Assembly: GCA_018985235.1 (NCBI GenBank)
Contig: JADGIG010000049.1
Coordinates: 1 to 31,184, forward strand
Reading direction: 5' to 3'
DNA: 31,184 nucleotides
Source of the DNA: Sanchytrium tribonematis
Lineage: Eukaryota; Sanchytriomycota; Sanchytriomycetes; Sanchytriales; Sanchytriaceae
Part shown: positions 26,372 through 31,184 of the stretch, in pieces
How positions within the stretch are numbered: position 1 is the stretch's first letter
How the letters are laid out: each line of letters begins with the position of its first letter
Position numbers and translations under genes: made by a program
The notes under the pieces: model-generated
Seen by the model: only the letters and a program-made list of their open reading frames with translations
The model's database searches: none
Told to the model about the DNA's origin: nothing

Positions 26372-27662
26372 ATGTCGAAAACTGCCATTTCATTAGAAGA
26401 GCAATTTTCAGCACACAATTACCATCCATTACCGATTGTTTTCGCAAAAGCTAAGGGCGCTAAAGTTTGGGATCCGGAGGGGAACGAATATCTGGATTTT
26501 CTCTCCAGTTATAGTGCTGTGAATCAGGGGCATTGTCATCCTAGAATTATAAAAGCATTGTGCGACCAAGCGCAAATCTTGACTCTATCTTCGAGAGCTT
26601 TCTATAACGACCAATTTGGAAAGTACGCAAAATTTATTACAGAGTTATTTGGCTATGACAAAGTATTACCTGTTAATACCGGCGCTGAAGCAGTTGAAAC
26701 TGCATTAAAACTAGCGCGCAAATGGGGTTACGAAAAAAAAGGAGTGGAGCCAGGTAAAGCGATAATTATTGCTTGCGCCGAGAATTTTCATGGTAGAACT
26801 CTCGGAGTTATATCTTTTTCTACAGATCCTGATGCCTATGGGAATTTTGGACCATATTTGCCAAATATCAGCAGTAAATGCCCACATTCTGGAGATGTTG
26901 TAAAGCACGGTGATACCGCAGCTTTAGAAAAGACTTTCGAAAAACATCATAAGTCAATTGTGGCCTTTTTAGTCGAACCTATCCAAGGTGAGGCAGGAAT
27001 TAAAGTTCCGCCACCTGGCTATTTGAAAAAAGTCAGGGAACTATGTACGAAATATAATATTTTATTTATTGCTGATGAAATTCAAACAGGAATCGCAAGA
27101 ACCGGCAAATTGTTATGTGTTGAACATGACCATGTACGGCCAGACATGGTTCTTTTAGGGAAAGCTTTAAGTGGTGGAGTATATCCAGTCTCGGCGGTCT
27201 TAGCGGACAATGAGGTTATGGATTGTATTCGACCGGGGCAGTATTTATAACTTATCTAGACACGGATCAACGTTTGGTGGGAATCCTCTTGGCTGTCGTG
27301 TAGCGGTTGAGGCGCTCCAAGTCGTTATTGATGAAAAATTATGCGAGCGAGCTGAAAACCTTGGAGAAATATTCAGAAATAAACTGAAGGACCTCAATTC
27401 GCCATTAATAAGGGCTGTTCGAGGTAAAGGTTTACTAAACGCCATAGATATTGATGCTTCTAAGCTCAAAAACGGGAAAAAGGCGTGGCATATATGCTTA
27501 CTAATGAAAAAGTATGGTGTTTTAGCAAAACCAACACATGAGACCATTATTAGACTGGCACCTCCTCTTGTTATTAGTGAAGAAGAACTAGCTCAAGGTG
27601 TCGATAGCATCCGAAGAGCTCTGAAAGACATCGAAACAATCTCTATTTCCGACTTGGAATAA
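26372..27662 (+). CDS. OAT (CAR2): Ornithine aminotransferase, two exons
   Basis: PLP enzyme that transfers the delta-amino group of ornithine to 2-oxoglutarate, giving glutamate semialdehyde; it links arginine breakdown to proline and glutamate. Exons are 26372-27240 and 27260-27662, 423 aa. Motifs: [89 protein letters not shown] with PLP Lys264, and, after splicing, [19 protein letters not shown]. No mitochondrial presequence is seen: the protein begins [19 protein letters not shown], so it is probably cytosolic, as in yeast. The stop codon lies inside AATAAA. Confidence 0.97.
27241..27259 (+). other. 19-nt intron in ornithine aminotransferase
   Basis: Sequence GTATTTATAACTTATCTAG, splitting a Gln codon (CA|A). 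Removal restores the [16 protein letters not shown] block, invariant in ornithine aminotransferases. Retention gives a stop three codons later, inside the intron. Confidence 0.94.
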
Positions 27663-27685
27663 ACGGAAATAAATTCGGGGCTTTA

Positions 27686-28105
27686 TTAATGTTTTCTATT
27701 CCTCCAAATTCTTCGGTATTCATAATAATTATTTCTAAACTCGGTAGGCACGCAATCATCGAAAACCATTTCGAAATTTTTCCCTATTTTCATAAATTGC
27801 AACGAGAAAGGCCTTAAAGACTTATTTACAGTATAAATGAAAAAGAAAGCTTGTCTCAATTGCCAATAACTATAAAACAGATAGGCGATAGCAGCAAGCA
27901 GTAAATATTTCCAAATTAAAATTGACAAAAATAAAATAAATAGAATAATTGAAATATTTTTAAACGCCAAGCTATACAATGTTCTCCTGTTCATCAGAAT
28001 GCGTTGCTCAAAAACAAGAAGGTCCTTATTTGAATGAGCTTTCGGCTCAAACACTTGCTTTTTAAAAGGATTTGAAGCGTACTGAGGAGACAACAAGTTT
28101 TCCAT
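27686..28105 (-). CDS. Small membrane protein, Spo7/NEP1-R1-like
   Basis: A 139-aa protein with two adjacent hydrophobic stretches (ISIILFILFLSILIWKYLLL and the following AAIAYLFYSYW), so two membrane passes in a hairpin. The cytosolic flanks contain KDLLVFEQRILMNRR before and VNKSLRPFSLQFMKIGKNFE after. This layout resembles Spo7/NEP1-R1, the regulatory subunit that anchors the Nem1/CTDNEP1 phosphatase and so activates lipin at the nuclear envelope/ER; similarity in the LRPF region is suggestive only. It could also be an unrelated small ER protein. It is divergent from the Yme1 gene with 39 bp between starts. Confidence 0.6.
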   Translation of the reverse strand: MENLLSPQYASNPFKKQVFEPKAHSNKDLLVFEQRILMNRRTLYSLAFKNISIILFILFLSILIWKYLLLAAIAYLFYSYWQLRQAFFFIYTVNKSLRPFSLQFMKIGKNFEMVFDDCVPTEFRNNYYEYRRIWRNRKH

Positions 28106-28144
28106 TTTCGAGGTATCAGAAATCTCCGTTAAAACGGATTTGGA

Positions 28145-29852
28145 ATGTGGACACGTTTCTTACTGCAAAGAAAACCTATTCGAGCCCATCTTTCTCAAAA
28201 ATTTGATGTCCCCAATGCCCGAAGATTTAATTTTAAAAATTTGTTTGGCGGCCAACGAAATTATGGAACAAAACAATACCCAATTCATGTTATTCAACAA
28301 GAACAACATTCTTGGAAATCAGTTTTCCTTAGTTTGACCAAATTTGGTCTCAGTGCATTTGTTCTTATAAGTTTGGCTGGTATCATATTAGATCAATATG
28401 GAATGAGTAAGCAATTTGAATTTACGGTGCACGAGGCAGATGTGCCTAAAGAAAAGTTTGATTCAGTTGAGGGCTGTGATGAAGCAAAAGAGGCTCTGAT
28501 GGAAATCGTGGAATTTTTGAAGTTCCCAGATAAATTTTTGTCACTCGGTGCTAAACTTCCTAGAGGTATATTATTACAAGGCAGTCCTGGAACAGGAAAG
28601 ACACTTTTGGCTAAAGCCCTGGCTGGTGAAAGCAATGTACCCTTTTATTTCATGTCTGGAAGCGAATTTGATGAGATTTACGTTGGTGTCGGCGCTAAAA
28701 GAGTTAGGGAACTATTCTCTACTGCAAAAAAGAATGGACCAGCCATTGTTTTCATAGACGAATTGGATGCTGTTGGTGGAAAGAGGAACCCGAGAGACCA
28801 ATCATATATGAGACAAACAGTGAATCAATTGCTTGTTGAACTAGATGGATTTAAGCCCTCAGATAATGTCGTAGTTATCGCTGCGACCAATAGCCCCGAA
28901 ATGTTGGATAAAGCACTTCTTAGACCTGGTAGATTTGACAAAATTGTTGATGTTCCTTTGCCGGATGTTCGAGGGCGTGAAAGTATATTGAAAGTACATT
29001 CTAAAGGCATAAAAACAGACTTCGGAATCGACTATAAATTATTGGCAAAAACGACACCTGGATTTTCTGGTGCCGATCTGATGAATATGACGAACCAAGC
29101 TGCTATCATTGCTGCAAGAAACGGATCTCAAACCATTTCTATAAAAGATTTTGAACAGGCTAAAGATGAAATAATAATGGGATCCGAACGTAAATCTGCT
29201 TTTATTTCACCTGAGAATAAGAAACTCACTGCTTACCATGAAGCAGGTCACGCTATAGCCGCATATTTTACATCTGGGGCTCTCCCCTTACACAAAGCTA
29301 GTATCATTCCTCGAGGCAGGAGCCTTGGAGTGACTGTTCAAGTCCCTGATGATGATAAGTTGAACTATACTAAAAAAGAATATTTCGCAATGCTAGATGT
29401 TTGTTTTGGTGGTCGTATAGCGGAGGAGATTGTCGCTGGACCTGAAAATGTAACAAGTGGTGCATATAGCGACTTTCAAAAAGCAACCAAAATTGCTAGA
29501 CAAATGGTGCTAGAAATGGGAATGTCGAAGGTTATTAGTATTTATTTAGGCCGGGATCAATCATTATTCGGAAGAAGACCTTTTGAAAATTTCATCTGCA
29601 ACTAGAAACAGGCTTGAATCAGAAGTCAATGACATTTTAAATAATTCCTATAATAGAGTACAGACTATGCTCACATCAAAGAAAAAGGAGTTGGACAGCC
29701 TAGCTAACGCTTTAATCGATCGAGAAACTTTAACTAAGGATGAAATGATTTTAATTCTTCAGGGCAAGCAGCTACCTCCTCTAGAAACAAGATCTAAATC
29801 CAATATTATCCCAAGTCTTATTGGAAAGACTCCTACACTAATTACACAATAA
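28145..29852 (+). CDS. YME1: Mitochondrial i-AAA protease Yme1/YME1L, two exons
   Basis: ATP-dependent zinc protease of the inner mitochondrial membrane facing the intermembrane space; removes damaged or surplus proteins. Exons are 28145-29530 and 29550-29852, 562 aa. A basic presequence covers ~1-45, and one membrane segment ~63-82 (a single pass indicates the i-AAA type). The AAA module has Walker A GSPGTGKT (146-153), Walker B IVFIDELDAV, and an SRH ending in RPGRFD. The protease site is HEAGH (365-369), with the third zinc ligand in TSGAYSDF. Splicing gives GMSKAGINHYSEEDLLKISS, as in the family, before the RLESEVNDIL helix. It is shorter than yeast Yme1 (747 aa), mainly before the membrane segment. 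The stop codon lies inside AATAAA. Confidence 0.96.
29531..29549 (+). other. 19-nt intron in Yme1, 5' site GTTATT
   Basis: Sequence GTTATTAGTATTTATTTAG, phase 0. It is the only supported intron starting GTT rather than GTA. Removal joins GMSK to AGINHYSEEDLL, the spacing of other i-AAA proteases. If retained, translation runs on in the wrong frame for 20 codons and then stops at 29603-29605. Confidence 0.92.
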
Positions 29853-29917
29853 ATATTTATTTTTTGCCTTTCAAAATAGCTCCGAAATTTCGGAGGTGAA
29901 TTGAAACGGAATTATCA

Positions 29918-30121
29918 ATGGCTTCTTATCGCGAGCAAATAATCAAAGACCAAAAGTTCTGGCAAGCAACAGATCCAAAGGGCAACCCTTTGACTCCCAT
30001 TTGGAAGCGTAGACCTGCTTCACGTTTGTTGGTAAGGTTTTATGGAGCTACCTTGGCTGGAAGTTTATTATTTGGAGCATTTCTTGCTCAAAAGTGGGTA
30101 AGAGGTAAGCACTTGGAGTAA
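29918..30121 (+). CDS. COX7A-like small cytochrome c oxidase subunit
   Basis: A 67-aa protein with an amphipathic N-terminus (YREQIIKDQKFWQ), a PIWKRRPASRLLVRFY segment, one hydrophobic pass (GATLAGSLLFGAFLAQKW) and a short basic tail. This resembles subunit VIIa (COX7A; Cox7 in yeast), a single-pass nuclear-encoded subunit of complex IV: the K-QK-WQ start and the R-P-S-L pattern before the membrane helix agree. Small respiratory subunits are hard to tell apart by eye, so another complex III or IV subunit remains possible. Its stop is 16 bp from that of the convergent PheRS gene. Confidence 0.55.
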   Translation: MASYREQIIKDQKFWQATDPKGNPLTPIWKRRPASRLLVRFYGATLAGSLLFGAFLAQKWVRGKHLE

Positions 30122-30137
30122 TAAATAATTCTACCAT

Positions 30138-31184
30138 TTATTGTAATTTTTCGATATTTAATTCAAATGCTGAAATCACAACTGGAATTTTGAAAAAATT
30201 TAGCACTTGTGGGTGCACTATACCAAAGATTCCAACTTTAGATACATTAGAACTGAACGCTTTTTCAACTAATTGGTTTGGATTTGCTTTCGTTTCCTTT
30301 TTAGGTTTGTAATAAATAGCTGCAGATCGACCTGGAAAAAAACTTGGGTACTCTTCGTCTGTAATAGTGTATTGATTTTCGTTTAAAGTTTTTGGGTCTA
30401 CGTTTTCACGAAATTCGATGCCCAATTTGCTAAGCAACGAGTTGACGGTACCATGTATCAGCTATGTAAGAATTATTTACCTCTAGCCCACTTTGTTTCC
30501 CAGCATACACTGCACTCAAATATCTAAGATTCTCTGACTTTTTGTCATTTTCAGATTGAAAAACAACGTCTCCAGCTTCGAAAACCCTCATTGGAATACG
30601 ATGATGGAGATTTTCGGAAATAAATTTTAAGAGTCCTGGTAGCAGAGATGTTCGAAGCTGTTGAAATTCAATTGTAGAAGGATTTTCCAGAATGACTGGA
30701 AGCTTGGACTGATTTCCATGCTCAGAAAATCGATTTTTGATTTCTGCTTTAAATTTTAGAATATTTTCTGGGTACTTGAATCTCATATATTCATTAGCGT
30801 CCGCGAAACTAACCAAAGTTAAACCCAATGATTCAACATACCCTAAATTTGCCATTTCAATTCTAAGTTTGTCAGTTAATTCATGCAGATATTGTGGTTT
30901 TGCGACTGTCATTGAAAAGTCATCTCGTCTTGGGAGTTTATTAAAACTGAAACCGATTCCAACATCTTCAATTAAATCGACTTTGTGCAAAATATCAGTC
31001 CGTTGTGGAGGTACAAAAATAACAATATTTTTGCCTTCAACTTGGCTTACAACATCCATTTTTTTCAGTATGTCAGGAATTTGTTCAGGTTTCAAATTCA
31101 AAGACAAAAACGAGTTAATTTCATCTGTGGTAAGTAACATCTTTCGACCATTTAAATCAGGTGTTACTGATTTATGAGATTCAT
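30138..31184 (-). CDS. FRS1 (FARSB): Phenylalanyl-tRNA synthetase beta subunit, C-terminal part, cut by window edge
   Basis: Beta subunit of the cytosolic alpha2-beta2 phenylalanyl-tRNA synthetase. The gene runs off the right edge; the visible part is 31182-30481 joined to 30461-30138 across a 19-nt intron, 341 aa. It starts in the B5-type DNA-binding-like domain (TPDLNGRKMLLTTDEINSFL), passes VPPQRTDILHKVDLIEDVGI, the PEN...SLLPGLLKFISEN core typical of eukaryotic beta, and RIPMRVFEAGDVV. It ends with SFFPGRSAAIYY, VGIFGIVHPQVLNFF and VVISAFELNIEKL. Splicing restores GLELIHGTVNSLLSKLGIEF. The family is certain; the N-terminus is not in this window. Confidence 0.95.
30462..30480 (-). other. 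19-nt intron in PheRS beta
   Basis: Coding-strand sequence is GTAAATAATTCTTACATAG, phase 0. Removal joins GLE to LIHGTVNSLL, matching the GLLDR-type helix of the family. Retention gives an in-frame stop 11 codons downstream of the intron. Confidence 0.93.

Overview
The window is nuclear DNA from a very compact, AT-rich eukaryotic genome. It holds 29 protein-coding genes (one cut by the right edge) and one tRNA in about 31 kb, roughly one gene per kilobase, on both strands. The gene content points to a flagellated, early-diverging fungus or close relative (zoosporic: chytrid, Rozella-like or aphelid-like). It combines a PacC/Rim101-type zinc finger, Kin1/MARK kinase and possible Spo7, which are fungal in flavour, with SPEF1, a CDKL kinase and a rotatin-like protein, which are cilium and basal-body genes. 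The species cannot be named from the sequence alone.

Layout. 1-3.2 kb: 5-aminolevulinate synthase, MAGOH, SPEF1, SUMO and tRNA-Pro(UGG). 3.2-6.2 kb: a SAM-domain protein, an unknown helical protein, PrimPol and a small protein. 6.2-8.8 kb: a same-strand run of an m5C methyltransferase, Bud32 and queuosine salvage Qng1. 8.8-12.6 kb: a mini cortactin-like protein, a rotatin-like protein, the PLP homeostasis protein and a 59-aa basic protein. 12.7-16.5 kb: an NT-C2 protein, CBP80 and a PacC-like zinc finger. 16.5-19.4 kb: an unknown protein and ATG7. 19.5-26.3 kb: a DH-PH-Sec7-PH GEF, CDKL kinase, CAP-Gly coiled-coil protein and MARK/Kin1 kinase. 26.4-31.2 kb: ornithine aminotransferase, a Spo7-like membrane protein, the i-AAA protease Yme1, a COX7A-like subunit and phenylalanyl-tRNA synthetase beta.

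The most striking signal is the introns. Seven genes are interrupted, each once, by a GT...TAG intron of exactly 19 nt (six cases) or 20 nt (ATG7). Removing each one restores a conserved family motif. None is a multiple of three, so retention always shifts the frame. These are among the shortest spliceosomal introns one would expect anywhere, and they are almost uniform in length.

Compaction is extreme in other ways. Convergent genes end 13-17 bp apart, or overlap by 4 bp. Divergent genes can share a CATG for both start codons. Same-strand genes can be 8-39 bp apart. In five genes the stop codon lies inside an AATAAA hexamer. No mobile element, CRISPR array or clear pseudogene was seen.

Functionally the genes are mostly single-copy housekeeping (haem, translation, tRNA modification, RNA processing, autophagy, mitochondrial quality control) plus flagellar and cytoskeletal genes. 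Apart from the possible tRNA-modification cluster, neighbours do not form an obvious pathway.
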